Of a DNA stretch of 64,000 nucleotides, positions 8,874 to 17,603 are shown in pieces. The notes under the pieces are model-generated. The model had not been told where the DNA came from. It saw only the letters and a program-made list of their open reading frames with translations, and made no database searches. The translations under genes were made by a program, and so were the position numbers. Where the stretch lies: assembly GCF_028471945.1 (NCBI RefSeq), contig NZ_CP110128.1, positions 2,716,501 to 2,780,500 of the forward strand, in the 5' to 3' direction. This stretch comes from Pseudomonas sp. WJP1 (GTDB lineage Bacteria; Pseudomonadota; Gammaproteobacteria; Pseudomonadales; Pseudomonadaceae). Within the stretch, counting starts at the first letter, position 1; every line of letters starts with the position of its first letter.

Positions 8874-10057
8874 TCACATTCCTCAATTGGCTACTCGGCG
8901 TACCGCTGGCGATCATCCTCCTGCCGGTGTTGGTGCTGTTCGTGCAGGTGCTGCTGGCGGGTTTGCCGGTGCGTACACAAGCGCTCGCGCAGCGCCCGCG
9001 ACCTCGGGTGGCGGTGCTGGTGCCGGCCCACAACGAGTCTTCGATTATCCAGGCCACATTGAATTCCCTGCGCCCGCAACTGCGCGAGGGCGACCGCCTG
9101 TTGGTGGTCGCCGACAACTGTTCCGACGACACCGCCGCGATGGCCCGTGCGGCCGGCGCCGAGGTAGTGGAACGCAGCAATACCCAGCAGCGAGGCAAGG
9201 GCTATGCCCTGGATTTTGGCGCGCGTCACCTGGCCAGCGATGCGCCGGATGTGCTGATCATCGTCGATGCCGATTGCCAGGTGAACGAAGGCTTCATCGA
9301 ACGCCTGGCCATACAGTGCATCGACTCGGGGCGGCCGACCCAGGCGCTTGACCTGATGCGCGCCCCAACGGGTTCCGGGCTGAAGGTGCAGATCGCCGAG
9401 TTTGCCTGGTGCGTGAAGAATCGGGTGCGGCCACAAGGCTGGGCCCGGCTGGGGTTGCCCTGTCAGCTGATGGGCACGGGCATGGCGTTCGTCTGGCGCG
9501 ACCTGCCCTTGATCACCCTTGCCAGTGGCCACATCGTCGAAGACCTGAAAATGGGCCTGGATTTCTGTCGCAGCGGCAAGCCGCCGTTGTTTTGCCCGGA
9601 TGCCCTGGTGACCAGCTATTTCCCGCGCAGTGACGAAGGCCTCACGACCCAGCGTACGCGCTGGGAGCATGGTCACCTGGGCGTGATCCTGGGGGACGCG
9701 CCAAAATTGCTCGTGGAGTCGCTTACCCGACGCAACTTCAACCTGCTGGCCATGACCCTGGATCTATTGGTACCGCCGCTGGCCTTGCTGACGTTGTTGT
9801 TGGGCGCGGCGTTTACCCTGTCCTGGTTGGTGTTCTGGCTGTTCGGCGCATGGCTGCCGGCCTTGATCGCATCGGTCGGGGTGGGCCTGTTGACGGTGAC
9901 CATCTTGCTGGCGTGGAGCCAGTTCGGTCGCGCCATCATCGCCTTTTCCGCCTTGCTGTATGCACCATTCTACGCACTGAAGAAAATCCCCCTGTACCTC
10001 GGCTTCCTGGTTAAACGCCAGGTTGAATGGGTGCGTTCCAAGCGAGATGACTCCTGA
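8870..10057 (+). CDS. Membrane-bound glycosyltransferase family 2
   Basis: A 395-residue processive-type or membrane-anchored GT2. There is one N-terminal transmembrane helix (residues 5-30), then the catalytic domain with VAVLVPAHNESSIIQATL, VVADNCSDDT, the IIVDADCQV metal site, EDLKMGLDF and QRTRWEHGH (a QxxRW motif), followed by three or so C-terminal helices (about residues 300-375). The QxxRW motif is typical of cellulose-synthase-like and related enzymes. ATGA-type overlap with its upstream neighbour and a 1-base overlap with the next gene show tight operon structure. Confidence 0.88.
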   Translation: MITFLNWLLGVPLAIILLPVLVLFVQVLLAGLPVRTQALAQRPRPRVAVLVPAHNESSIIQATLNSLRPQLREGDRLLVVADNCSDDTAAMARAAGAEVVERSNTQQRGKGYALDFGARHLASDAPDVLIIVDADCQVNEGFIERLAIQCIDSGRPTQALDLMRAPTGSGLKVQIAEFAWCVKNRVRPQGWARLGLPCQLMGTGMAFVWRDLPLITLASGHIVEDLKMGLDFCRSGKPPLFCPDALVTSYFPRSDEGLTTQRTRWEHGHLGVILGDAPKLLVESLTRRNFNLLAMTLDLLVPPLALLTLLLGAAFTLSWLVFWLFGAWLPALIASVGVGLLTVTILLAWSQFGRAIIAFSALLYAPFYALKKIPLYLGFLVKRQVEWVRSKRDDS

Positions 10058-10800
10058 TGCGCGCATTGGCCTGGCAGCAGCATTGGCAAACGATCATCCA
10101 GACACTCAGGGTCATCAAAGATACCGATCAAGAGCAGCGCCTGATCGAGGTGTTGTCCAGGCCTCGACGGGCGACGGTGCTTGGATTCGTCAATGCCCAT
10201 GCCATGAACCTGGTTGCCAAGGACAACGCCTACTACCAGGCGCTATCGGCCGCCGACGTGTTGCTGCGCGATGGCTCCGGCATGTCGATCCTGTTTCGCC
10301 GAATGGGCAGGGAGCCGGGGTTGAACATGAACGGCACGGATTTCATCCCCAAAATACTGTCAGCCTACAATGGACGGCGCGTGGCTTTGTGGGGCACGCA
10401 AGAGCCTTTTCTGGCCAATGCGGCAAAGCATTGCGAGGCTGCATTGGCGGTCGATGTCGTGTCTGTCCACCATGGTTTCGCCGACGTCGAGACCTACCTG
10501 GAGCTGGCCCGGCAACATCAACCGGAACTGGTGATATTGGGCATGGGCATGCCCAGGCAGGAAGTCGTTGCTGCACGGCTGGCGGCCAGCGGCGTGCCTT
10601 GCCTGATCGTGTGTGGGGGGGCGATCCTGGACTTCCTCGGTGGCAAGGTGAACCGCGCTCCGCAATGGGTGCGGGGCCTGGGTTGCGAATGGGTGTTCAG
10701 GCTGGTCAGTGAGCCCAAGCGCCTGTTCAGTCGCTACGTGGTTGGTAACCCGATGTTCATATTGAGAACGCTTGCCTGCACAGCGCCGACTGGCGGGTGA
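10057..10800 (+). CDS. WecG/TagA/CpsF family glycosyltransferase
   Basis: A 247-residue member of the GT26 family. Visible signatures are VNAHAMNLVAKD, the RDGSGMSILFRRMG catalytic region, NGTDFIPKIL, VALWGTQEPFL, ILGMGMPRQE and CGGAILDFLGGKVNRAP with a C-terminal EWVFRLVSEPKRLFSRY. These enzymes add UDP-linked sugars (such as ManNAcA or GlcNAc derivatives) to lipid-linked acceptors. It is the last gene of the tightly packed run that began at 3586; a 241-base gap follows. Confidence 0.9.
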   Translation: MRALAWQQHWQTIIQTLRVIKDTDQEQRLIEVLSRPRRATVLGFVNAHAMNLVAKDNAYYQALSAADVLLRDGSGMSILFRRMGREPGLNMNGTDFIPKILSAYNGRRVALWGTQEPFLANAAKHCEAALAVDVVSVHHGFADVETYLELARQHQPELVILGMGMPRQEVVAARLAASGVPCLIVCGGAILDFLGGKVNRAPQWVRGLGCEWVFRLVSEPKRLFSRYVVGNPMFILRTLACTAPTGG

Positions 10801-11041
10801 GGTCGGGGGGCGGATGAACAGGGTTGGCGCTGTAATATCTTGCAAAACTCCGGCGTAGCATCTTTACTGCTCATATAAGCGACGACTTGCTGACGCGGTA
10901 TTGATTTGTTTCGCCTTTAGTGCGAATGGCGACGAAAATTTGACGTCAGCCGCGCTCATATCGAAGCCTCGTTATCAGTCTGTTATTCCTTGATTCGAAC
11001 TTTCGAATAATCTTTCCTTAATCATTTAGTGTTAATACCAA

Positions 11042-12184
11042 ATGAAAGAATATGTAAAGGCACTGTTGCGTCAGTTGATTACGCCATCGGTACGCTTTGA
11101 ACTGAGGAAAGTTCACGCCTGGCTGCGCGAGATTGCCGCTCGGGCCTGTTTCTGGCGCTGGGAATTTGTCAGGTTCAAGCTACGCGAAGACAGCGCTTAC
11201 GACATTCTCTATATGGGCCGAAAGGCACAGCGCGAATTCGTGAAAGTTCTGATGGGTGCTGAACCTCAGGTAGCCAATCAGCAAGTAAAGGCTGATAAGT
11301 CAGGCCGGCCGGTGTTTGTCAGTGAAATACCGACACCGGGTGCACTCTGTGTGCCCCAGTATCTTAGCGCTGTAGTACCCCTGGGCAGATCGATCGAAGA
11401 CATCACCGCAAGATACAACTCCGAACTGCGCCGCAATCTTCGCAAGAACCGCTTGCGCTATCGCCTTAAACAGGCGTTGAACGATGATGAAATCGAAAGC
11501 GCCGACCAAGGCATGCTGCAACCCTATGCCAGCGCAAGGCATGGCACGTCCGCTTCGCAAATCGAGCAGCAGGAGGTGCGAAGGGTGGCGAAAACCGCCG
11601 GCCGCCTGGACCTGGTGCTGCTGGAAGACGAAGTGGTTGCCTGTCACCTTGGCTGCGTGATTACCCGCGCAGGCAAGCGCTACTGGAGCACGATCCGTTT
11701 CGGCTACCCCGAAACAGTCTATTCGGACGCGAAAAAGCTACGGGAAATCAACTCGATCACCACCTTCATGGCCCTGGAATGGGCGTTGGAAAACGGCTTC
11801 GACTATTACGATATCGGCACCTGCCTGGCGCGCCCGGACGATGGCTTACTGGAATGGAAAAGACGGCGCGGTGGCGATGTCGATACGCTGAACAACCACG
11901 GTTATCTATTTGTCCGGCTGCCCAAGGTGGGCGTCGCGCAGTTTCTCTGGGAAACCCCCTTGTTTGCCGTAGAGGGTAGAAAACTGACTCTGCATCTAGG
12001 TTTGCCGGACGGGGAAAGTGATGAAGACGTCGCCGAGCGTTATCGCGAAATGGGATTTGGTGGGCTCGGCAAGGTTTATCTGCATTGCGCCAAGGCGCCA
12101 CAAGAACAACTGCTCGAGACTTTACGGGCGCGATACAGTCATCTGAAATCGCCGCCTGTTCTGGAAACCATTATTTGCAACTGA
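11042..12184 (+). CDS. FemAB/BioF2-like GNAT acyltransferase
   Basis: A 380-residue protein. Residues about 125-290 carry the FemAB-like (Acetyltransf_6) pattern: RYNSELRRNLRKNRLRYRLK, RLDLVLLEDEVVACHLGCV, SITTFMALEWALENGFDYYD, IGTCLARPDDGLLEWKRRRGG. Such proteins transfer acyl or aminoacyl groups and are common in exopolysaccharide clusters (the XrtA/PEP-CTERM-like loci for example). The gap upstream (10801-11041) is AT-rich and includes the inverted pair ATTCGAA/TTCGAAT at 10993-11008, so this gene may have its own promoter. A sugar-modifying role in the polysaccharide is inferred. Confidence 0.72.
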   Translation: MKEYVKALLRQLITPSVRFELRKVHAWLREIAARACFWRWEFVRFKLREDSAYDILYMGRKAQREFVKVLMGAEPQVANQQVKADKSGRPVFVSEIPTPGALCVPQYLSAVVPLGRSIEDITARYNSELRRNLRKNRLRYRLKQALNDDEIESADQGMLQPYASARHGTSASQIEQQEVRRVAKTAGRLDLVLLEDEVVACHLGCVITRAGKRYWSTIRFGYPETVYSDAKKLREINSITTFMALEWALENGFDYYDIGTCLARPDDGLLEWKRRRGGDVDTLNNHGYLFVRLPKVGVAQFLWETPLFAVEGRKLTLHLGLPDGESDEDVAERYREMGFGGLGKVYLHCAKAPQEQLLETLRARYSHLKSPPVLETIICN

Positions 12185-12253
12185 TTGGAGTGTTGATTTT
12201 GCGCACAGGGACGGCAAGCGCTATTTGTATTTAAACGTAGAGTGGTAATCCTT

Positions 12254-13366
12254 ATGTCGCAATCGAATATGTTGGTGAGCGGCGCTGGGGCGAAATGGAG
12301 TTTTGCTGCGTATAAACACATGTTCAAGGAGAAACTTGTCAGGAAACCGCCGCAGAACCTGCAAAGTGTCGCGGTGAAAACCTGGGAAGTGGCTCCGGCG
12401 GATGTATCGAATGCTCCGCCTGCGTTCTACCTGCCCAACCAGCTTGAACGCGTGACGGGGTGGCAGTTTTACCCCTTCGAGCATCCCCGTCGCACCATGG
12501 AGGGCATCGGTCCCGTCCAGCACGGTCCGACTCGCGCCTTTCTGCTCAAGGACGCGTGGTTGATCGACGGCGCGCTTTACAAAGGTGATGCCAAGACCTG
12601 GTTATCGCCCAGGGCCCATTGGTTGCCGAAGATTCGCATCGAAAACGAAATCGATCGCGGGGCGATGTATTGCACCGTGGGTGGCAACACCTGGTTCGGC
12701 TCATGGATGGTGGATGATTGCATCACCTATCCAATGGCCTGCGAGGAGGGCGTGCCGGTGACCACGGCGCTCGCTGAAACCGAGGTTAGCGCAACCAGGC
12801 ACGGGATACTTCACGCCCCCGGTTATGAAAAGTGGTTGGGCATGAATCCGCTTCGTTTGCGCAACGGGTTTTTTCGTGAACTGGTGATCTTTGACGACAT
12901 CCCTCAGAACCGGCACAAGCACATGCGCTTTCGCGCAATGTCTGAAAAGTTGCTGTCGCATGTCAATGTCGTTTCGCATCCGGGGGTATTCGTGCTGCGG
13001 GGCAACAAGGGCGAGTTGCGGTTGTTGCGCAATGAACTGGAACTGGCCGAGCGTCTGCGCGAGCGCCGGGGATTTCGCATCATCGACCCTTCGAAAATGG
13101 ATGTGGCGAGCATCGTCGCCGCCTGTGCCGGGGCCAGGACAGTGATCGGCATCGAAGGCAGCCAACTCATACACGGCGTCAATGTCCTTGCACCCGGCGG
13201 TTCGCTGCTGATCCTGCAACCCCCTGATCGTTTCGTCTGCTTCTTCAAGTACCTGACGGATCGCGACCGGCAGAACTTCGGTTTTGTGGTGGGCACTCCG
13301 GACGGCGAAGGTTTCAGGATCGACCCCGATGAGGTTGAGCGCACGCTCGACCTGTTCCCGGCCTGA
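12254..13366 (+). CDS. Glycosyltransferase family 61 (DUF563) protein
   Basis: A 370-residue protein with the DUF563/GT61 layout: a poorly conserved N-terminal half, then ELVIFDDIPQNRHKHMRF, HPGVFVLRGNKGELRLLRNE, FRIIDPSKMDVASIVAACAG and the VIGIEGSQLIHGVNVLAPGG donor-site segment. The frame opens at a GTG 12 bases upstream, but ATG 12254 (MSQSNMLVSG) is a better start. It is the last rightward gene of the exopolysaccharide cluster and converges with the initiating sugar transferase. Confidence 0.78.
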   Translation: MSQSNMLVSGAGAKWSFAAYKHMFKEKLVRKPPQNLQSVAVKTWEVAPADVSNAPPAFYLPNQLERVTGWQFYPFEHPRRTMEGIGPVQHGPTRAFLLKDAWLIDGALYKGDAKTWLSPRAHWLPKIRIENEIDRGAMYCTVGGNTWFGSWMVDDCITYPMACEEGVPVTTALAETEVSATRHGILHAPGYEKWLGMNPLRLRNGFFRELVIFDDIPQNRHKHMRFRAMSEKLLSHVNVVSHPGVFVLRGNKGELRLLRNELELAERLRERRGFRIIDPSKMDVASIVAACAGARTVIGIEGSQLIHGVNVLAPGGSLLILQPPDRFVCFFKYLTDRDRQNFGFVVGTPDGEGFRIDPDEVERTLDLFPA

Positions 13367-13402
13367 CATCTTTCCAGGCTTTTCCTCTCCTGTTGGTTAC
13401 CC

Positions 13403-13427
13403 GGTAGCGCTGATGGTCAGCGCTACC
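13403..13427. terminator. Strong hairpin between convergent genes
   Basis: A perfect 11-bp stem (GGTAGCGCTGA with TCAGCGCTACC) around a 3-base loop lies in the 88-base gap between the GT61 gene and the convergent sugar transferase gene. The position suits a bidirectional transcription terminator, although no clear T-run follows on either strand. Confidence 0.5.
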
Positions 13428-13454
13428 TGGCATTGGATATCGCACAAGTCACGA

Positions 13455-14879
13455 CTAGTAGGCATGCTTGCCAGAGAAGGCCGTCACTGTTCGGGCAAGG
13501 ATGACGAAGTCGAGCCACAGCGACCAGTTGTTGATGTATTCGATGTCCGAATCCACCCGGCGAATCATCTGCTCGATATCCTTGGTTTCGCCACGATATC
13601 CACGCACTTGGGCCAGGCCAGTGATGCCAGGCTTGATGTTGTGGCGCGCAAAGTAGTCGGCGATGTCGGGCGAATACTGCGCATCGTGCTGGATGGCATG
13701 CGGACGCGGCCCGACCAGGGACATTTCGCCCATCAGCACGTTGAACAGCTGCGGCAGCTCATCCAGGCTGGTGCGTCGAATGAAGGCGCCGACCCGGGTC
13801 ATGCGCGGATCATTCTTTTGTGCTTGCTTGACCACACCGTCTTCGGGCTGATGGACGACCATGCTCCTGAACTTCCAGATGCGAAAAGGTCCGCCACTCC
13901 AGCCCATCCGTTGCTGGCGAAAGAACACCGGCCCGGGGCTGTCGAGCTTGATGGCAATGGCGACGATGGCCAGCACTGGCGCTGCAAACAGCAAAAGCAG
14001 AAACGCCAGCACGCGGTCTTCAAGGTTCTTGAGCAGCAGGCGCATGCCCATCAGTGGCGTTTCGGACAAGGTCAGCACGGGAATGCCGGCAATCTCGCGA
14101 ACGCTGTGGTTGATCAAGCGCAGGGAAAAGATGTCCGGCACCCAGTTGACCGAGATGTGCTTGTCGAACAACTTCAAGTACACATCCTTGATCACCTGCG
14201 AGCCGTCCAGTGGTGTGACGAAGTAGACGGTGCGGATGGAATGCTGTGCGACCAGGTCGTCCAGATCGGAAATATGACCCAGTATCGCCAGGCGGTTGGG
14301 GTTTTCCGAGCCGTCCTTGCCCTGGTCATCGGCCGCCCCGATCAACACGGAGCCGACCACTCGTTCACCCAGCCAGGGATTGTTGCTGATTTTCTGATGC
14401 AGGAAATCCGCCAGCTCGCCCGAGCCGATGATCAGTGCGTTGTCCCGTTGGGTGGGGTGAGCCAGGAATTTCTTTTGCAGTTCACGGGTCGCGAGGTGCA
14501 AAAGCAGCTGGGCGAAATAACCGATGACGAACAACTCACCCACCAGCAAGCGTGAGTACTGTTCGCTCTGTTTCGTAAGAAAGGCCATGGCGACGAGAAA
14601 ACAAAAAGCGGCGGTCCATGCCTTGAACAGTTTGAAGGCCTTGACGGCAAAGCCGACATTGCTTCGATAAATGGCGTAGTGGTCGTAGACGACGGCCAAT
14701 GCCCCCAGCAACAGCAGGACCATGATCACATAAGCCTGCGTGATGAAGCCGACGTGATAAACAATCAGGTACCACGCGACACCGGTGACAGCGAGGCTAT
14801 CGAGGCCTGCCTGGATAAAGATACTGGTACTGCTTCTTCGCTGGAGTACGGAACGGCTACTGCTCGGCTCAAAAATCAT
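13455..14879 (-). CDS. Undecaprenyl-phosphate sugar phosphotransferase (initiating transferase, WbaP/PslA-like)
   Basis: A 474-residue polyprenyl glycosylphosphotransferase. The N-terminal part has four hydrophobic segments and a CoA-binding-like Rossmann region ([17 protein letters not shown], about residue 147). After a fifth helix comes the catalytic domain: [48 protein letters not shown] and LVGPRPHA, then PGITGLAQV. The enzyme moves a sugar-1-phosphate (glucose, galactose or a relative) onto undecaprenyl phosphate and so starts repeat-unit synthesis. It faces the other cluster genes. The length and architecture match PslA and WcaJ-type enzymes. Confidence 0.9.
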   Translation of the reverse strand: MIFEPSSSRSVLQRRSSTSIFIQAGLDSLAVTGVAWYLIVYHVGFITQAYVIMVLLLLGALAVVYDHYAIYRSNVGFAVKAFKLFKAWTAAFCFLVAMAFLTKQSEQYSRLLVGELFVIGYFAQLLLHLATRELQKKFLAHPTQRDNALIIGSGELADFLHQKISNNPWLGERVVGSVLIGAADDQGKDGSENPNRLAILGHISDLDDLVAQHSIRTVYFVTPLDGSQVIKDVYLKLFDKHISVNWVPDIFSLRLINHSVREIAGIPVLTLSETPLMGMRLLLKNLEDRVLAFLLLLFAAPVLAIVAIAIKLDSPGPVFFRQQRMGWSGGPFRIWKFRSMVVHQPEDGVVKQAQKNDPRMTRVGAFIRRTSLDELPQLFNVLMGEMSLVGPRPHAIQHDAQYSPDIADYFARHNIKPGITGLAQVRGYRGETKDIEQMIRRVDSDIEYINNWSLWLDFVILARTVTAFSGKHAY

Positions 14880-15209
14880 GATCAGATCCCATTTTTGCTG
14901 CCCCCCTCGCGCCCAACCCGAACGCGATCCAGGTCAAAACCACCTTCGTTTCAGAGCTTTAGCCTCAGCGGCAAGCTACTTATAGTCGAGAAATCCACCG
15001 TCCACCGAAATTTGCAGGCAGGGGAAAAAGCGGCATCCCGTGCTATCACTTTAGCAGCAGTGTGGATTCATTCACGCAATGGACGAAGTTTAGTCTGCAG
15101 CATTGACGCAGGCGCCGGCCGGCCTGCTTTTGGGGGGATTGGACGACCATCGGTAGCACTTGGATTGCCTGGGCGGGAAGAGCGGATGAGCAGCGCATGG
15201 GCAGCGCTG
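14880..15209. other. Intergenic region upstream of sugar transferase, downstream of cytochrome c
   Basis: No gene was found in these 330 bases. The part next to 14879 should hold the leftward promoter of the initiating sugar transferase. At 15109-15128 a GC-rich inverted repeat (stem GCAGGC/GCCTGC) is followed on the + strand by TTTT, a possible weak terminator. Nothing else recognisable. Confidence 0.5.
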
Positions 15210-15731
15210 TCAGTTATTCATTCCGTCTTCGATGGCGATGCCTTGGGCGCGCATCTTGCTGATCAGTTCGGCGCGGGTGCCAGGCAGGTTGAGCATGGTT
15301 TTGGCGCGCAGTGCCGCCACTTCGTCTGCGCTGTAGGGTTGGTAATCGGCGGGTCGGCTTTTGCCAGCCATGCCGTCTTCGCGCATCAGCCAGTTGAGCA
15401 GGTCTGCCAGTTGCGCGTTGTTCAACGCCGATTGCGACATGCCCGGCACGCGCACCAGGAATTCGCGACCGCCGGGGACTTTCAGGAAGTTACCGACAAA
15501 CCCGGTCATTCGCGGCGTGTCATTGGCCGCCGAGCCCATCCCGTTGCCCAGGTGGCAACCGGCGCATTGCAACTGATAGTTCACACCCACGCTGTAGCCG
15601 GCCTCGGCGATGGGCTTTTGCAGTTCCTCGTTGCCCGGCGCGTGACGCTGCGTCGGGTCCGGGATGGCCCGGGCATGGGCGAGTGGGGTGGTCAGGGCGC
15701 AGACGAGACCTAGGACCAGCAGCTTGCGCAT
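15210..15731 (-). CDS. Periplasmic c-type cytochrome of the aromatic amine dehydrogenase operon
   Basis: A 173-residue protein with a Sec signal (MRKLLVLGLVCALTTPLAHA) and one haem-binding CAGCH site at residues 56-60. RVPGMSQSAL may provide the axial methionine. It is the last gene of the leftward operon that encodes the TTQ amine dehydrogenase, so it probably accepts electrons from the reduced enzyme in the periplasm, either directly or after a copper protein. No azurin/amicyanin gene is visible in this operon. A REP element separates it from the light-chain gene. Confidence 0.82.
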   Translation of the reverse strand: MRKLLVLGLVCALTTPLAHARAIPDPTQRHAPGNEELQKPIAEAGYSVGVNYQLQCAGCHLGNGMGSAANDTPRMTGFVGNFLKVPGGREFLVRVPGMSQSALNNAQLADLLNWLMREDGMAGKSRPADYQPYSADEVAALRAKTMLNLPGTRAELISKMRAQGIAIEDGMNN

Positions 15732-15754
15732 GAAATGTCTCCTTATGGGGGACC

Positions 15755-15839
15755 TTGTAGGAGCCAGCGGTGCGGCGATCCGACTTGCCGGCGAAGGCGT
15801 CTATGAATACGCCTTCGCCGGCAAGTATGGCTCCTACAA
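15755..15839. repeat. REP-type inverted repeat pair
   Basis: Two facing REP units (GTAGGAGCCA...CTTGCCGGCGAAGGCGT and the reverse ACGCCTTCGCCGGCAAG...GGCTCCTAC) form a long imperfect hairpin between the light-chain and cytochrome genes. In an operon it may act as an mRNA stability element or partial terminator. Confidence 0.8.
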
Positions 15840-15878
15840 AAGACTGCCGGCTGCCAGGGCAACCGGCGGTGGTGCGTG

Positions 15879-16400
15879 TCAGACCGCCACGCCACGGATG
15901 ATCGAAACGGTGCAGTGATAGATGTGCGATTTGGCGGCCAGGCACCAGTTCACATCATTGTTGTTGAACGGGCGGTAGGCCGGTTCTTCACTGTCGTTAC
16001 GGGTGCAGGCGCACTGGGCGCAGCTTTGCTTACCGCAGCAGTCGTTGTACGAAATGATGTAGTCCTTGCCGTCGGCCGGGTTGCGGCAGGTACCGATCCA
16101 GGTCACTTGCGAGGCTTCGGTGCCGGGTGGGCAGGAGGTCACCGAGCCGCCGCAGCAGCTGCACAGAAAGCCGTCGATGGAGCAGTAGCGCCAGTAGTCG
16201 CAGCTGTTCGGATCGCCAGGGTCGCCGGCTTTCGGGTCAGTGGCGGCCAGGGCCTTGCTGGTACGGTCCAGCGGCAGCAGCACGGGCAGGGCGGCACCAG
16301 CAACGATCAGCGAGCCCATGCGGGCCAGCAGTTTGCGGCGCGAAGTCGTGTCGGCAACACGGCGCGAGGAGCGCTCGAACAACAGATCCAGCAGTTTCAT
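15879..16400 (-). CDS. aauA: Aromatic amine dehydrogenase light (beta) chain, TTQ-bearing
   Basis: A 173-residue protein with a Tat-type signal (SRRKLLARMG, then a hydrophobic run) and a cysteine-rich mature part. The two tryptophans that form tryptophan tryptophylquinone are visible: W101 in TWIGTC and W152 in NWCLAA. Their spacing of 51 residues is the same as between W109 and W160 of the Alcaligenes faecalis enzyme. Many cysteines for disulfides (DCCGKQSCAQCAC and others) fit the family. It catalyses deamination of aromatic primary amines (tyramine, phenylethylamine, tryptamine) to aldehydes together with the heavy chain. Methylamine dehydrogenase is the alternative; the iac and phenylacetaldehyde dehydrogenase context favours aromatic amines. 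Confidence 0.9.
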   Translation of the reverse strand: MKLLDLLFERSSRRVADTTSRRKLLARMGSLIVAGAALPVLLPLDRTSKALAATDPKAGDPGDPNSCDYWRYCSIDGFLCSCCGGSVTSCPPGTEASQVTWIGTCRNPADGKDYIISYNDCCGKQSCAQCACTRNDSEEPAYRPFNNNDVNWCLAAKSHIYHCTVSIIRGVAV

Positions 16401-16418
16401 GAAGGTCTCCCTGCCTTA

Positions 16419-17045
16419 TCAGTGGCTATGGCCGTGGCTATGATCGTGAGCGTGGTCGTGGGGCTGAGCATTGAGGTACTGCTGCAGCGTGGCGTGCTTC
16501 AGGTGCTCGACTTCGAACAGGCTGTCCAGGTGCTCGCGGGAGTTGACCAGGCCCTTGGCGCGCAGGGTGCCGGACTTGTCGATCAGGGCTGCGTACGGCA
16601 GCTTGCCGATCTGGTAGGTCATGCCCACTTCCGGCCCGACCACGTAGGTGGCGTCTTCCAGTTTGTGTTCGCGGATCAGCGCTTGCTGGGCGTCCATGTC
16701 GCCGTCGCTGACGAACACCACGTCCAGCGTGCTGGCTTGTTCCTTGGCGATGGACTTGATCGCCGGCAGCAGCGATTTGCAGATCGGGCAGGTCGGCGAG
16801 AGGAAGAACAGCAGTTGCGATTTCTCACCGGCGTAGCCGAAGTTCACCGGGCGACCATTACGGTCGGCAGCGGTCACTTGCGGTGCGGCTTCGTTGACAG
16901 CCACGCCTTTGTCCATCATCAGCGCGCCGGCCGGGGCCAAGCGGCCGTGCAGCACGCCAATCTGACGGACCAGGCCCATGACGACGAACGCCACGGCCAC
17001 CAGCAATACCCAGAGCAGAACGTTGGAAACTATCAAGCCTTCCAT
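16419..17045 (-). CDS. mauD: MauD-type thioredoxin-like maturation protein
   Basis: A 208-residue protein with an N-terminal membrane anchor (VLLWVLLVAVAFVVMGLV) and a periplasmic thioredoxin fold carrying the CPIC redox site (C86, C89 in FFLSPTCPICKSLLP). MauD is required for correct disulfide formation in, and stability of, the TTQ light chain, which is encoded immediately downstream. The C-terminal tail is rich in His and Asp (HDHAHDHSHGHSH), which is unusual and could bind metal. It lies 5 bases after mauE. Confidence 0.9.
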   Translation of the reverse strand: MEGLIVSNVLLWVLLVAVAFVVMGLVRQIGVLHGRLAPAGALMMDKGVAVNEAAPQVTAADRNGRPVNFGYAGEKSQLLFFLSPTCPICKSLLPAIKSIAKEQASTLDVVFVSDGDMDAQQALIREHKLEDATYVVGPEVGMTYQIGKLPYAALIDKSGTLRAKGLVNSREHLDSLFEVEHLKHATLQQYLNAQPHDHAHDHSHGHSH

Positions 17046-17050
17046 TGTGA

Positions 17051-17590
17051 TTACCTACCAATCAATTTGAGCAGAAGAGGGGAGTTCGCCGCCAGGCCAT
17101 CGGCCGCAGCGTAGATAAGCAGCGCGACGGCGGCAGAGGCCAGGGTCACGAAGCCATCGAACACAGTCATGTCACGGGCAATCGGTGCCACGCTGGCCAG
17201 CAGCGCCAGCGCCACCAGCACGCTGTTGCGCAGCAGCAGCACAGGGCGCAGCGGTTGCGCCTGGTCGGGGCCTGCACAGCCGCAGTCGATGTCGCGACGA
17301 CCGCGCCACAGGTTTATGCCGATGGCAGCGGCGTACAGTGCCAACAGGCCCGCCGCGCTCAACGCCGCCCAGGGACGGCTGACCGGCACCAGCAACGCGA
17401 ACGCGATCGCCAGTTCCAGCAGCGGAATCAACCGCGCGCTCGGGGGCACCAGCGCGTCGGGCAGCAGTTGATAATCGGCAAGCTGTTTGCGAAAGCGCGC
17501 TGGCGCTCGCACCTTGTGGGTTGCGGCACTGGCCAGCAGCACCGCAATGGCGATGGCGCTGGCAAGGATGAAGATCGGATCTGATTGCAT
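17051..17590 (-). CDS. mauE: MauE-type membrane protein for TTQ dehydrogenase maturation
   Basis: A 179-residue polytopic membrane protein of the MauE/DoxX-like type: four or five helices and the motif RRDIDCGCAGPDQ with a CxC pair between helices. MauE is needed, with MauD, for light-chain maturation, probably by passing reducing equivalents across the membrane. The start is 13 bases after the heavy-chain stop. Confidence 0.88.
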   Translation of the reverse strand: MQSDPIFILASAIAIAVLLASAATHKVRAPARFRKQLADYQLLPDALVPPSARLIPLLELAIAFALLVPVSRPWAALSAAGLLALYAAAIGINLWRGRRDIDCGCAGPDQAQPLRPVLLLRNSVLVALALLASVAPIARDMTVFDGFVTLASAAVALLIYAAADGLAANSPLLLKLIGR

Positions 17591-17603
17591 GGCCGAACCT
17601 CGG

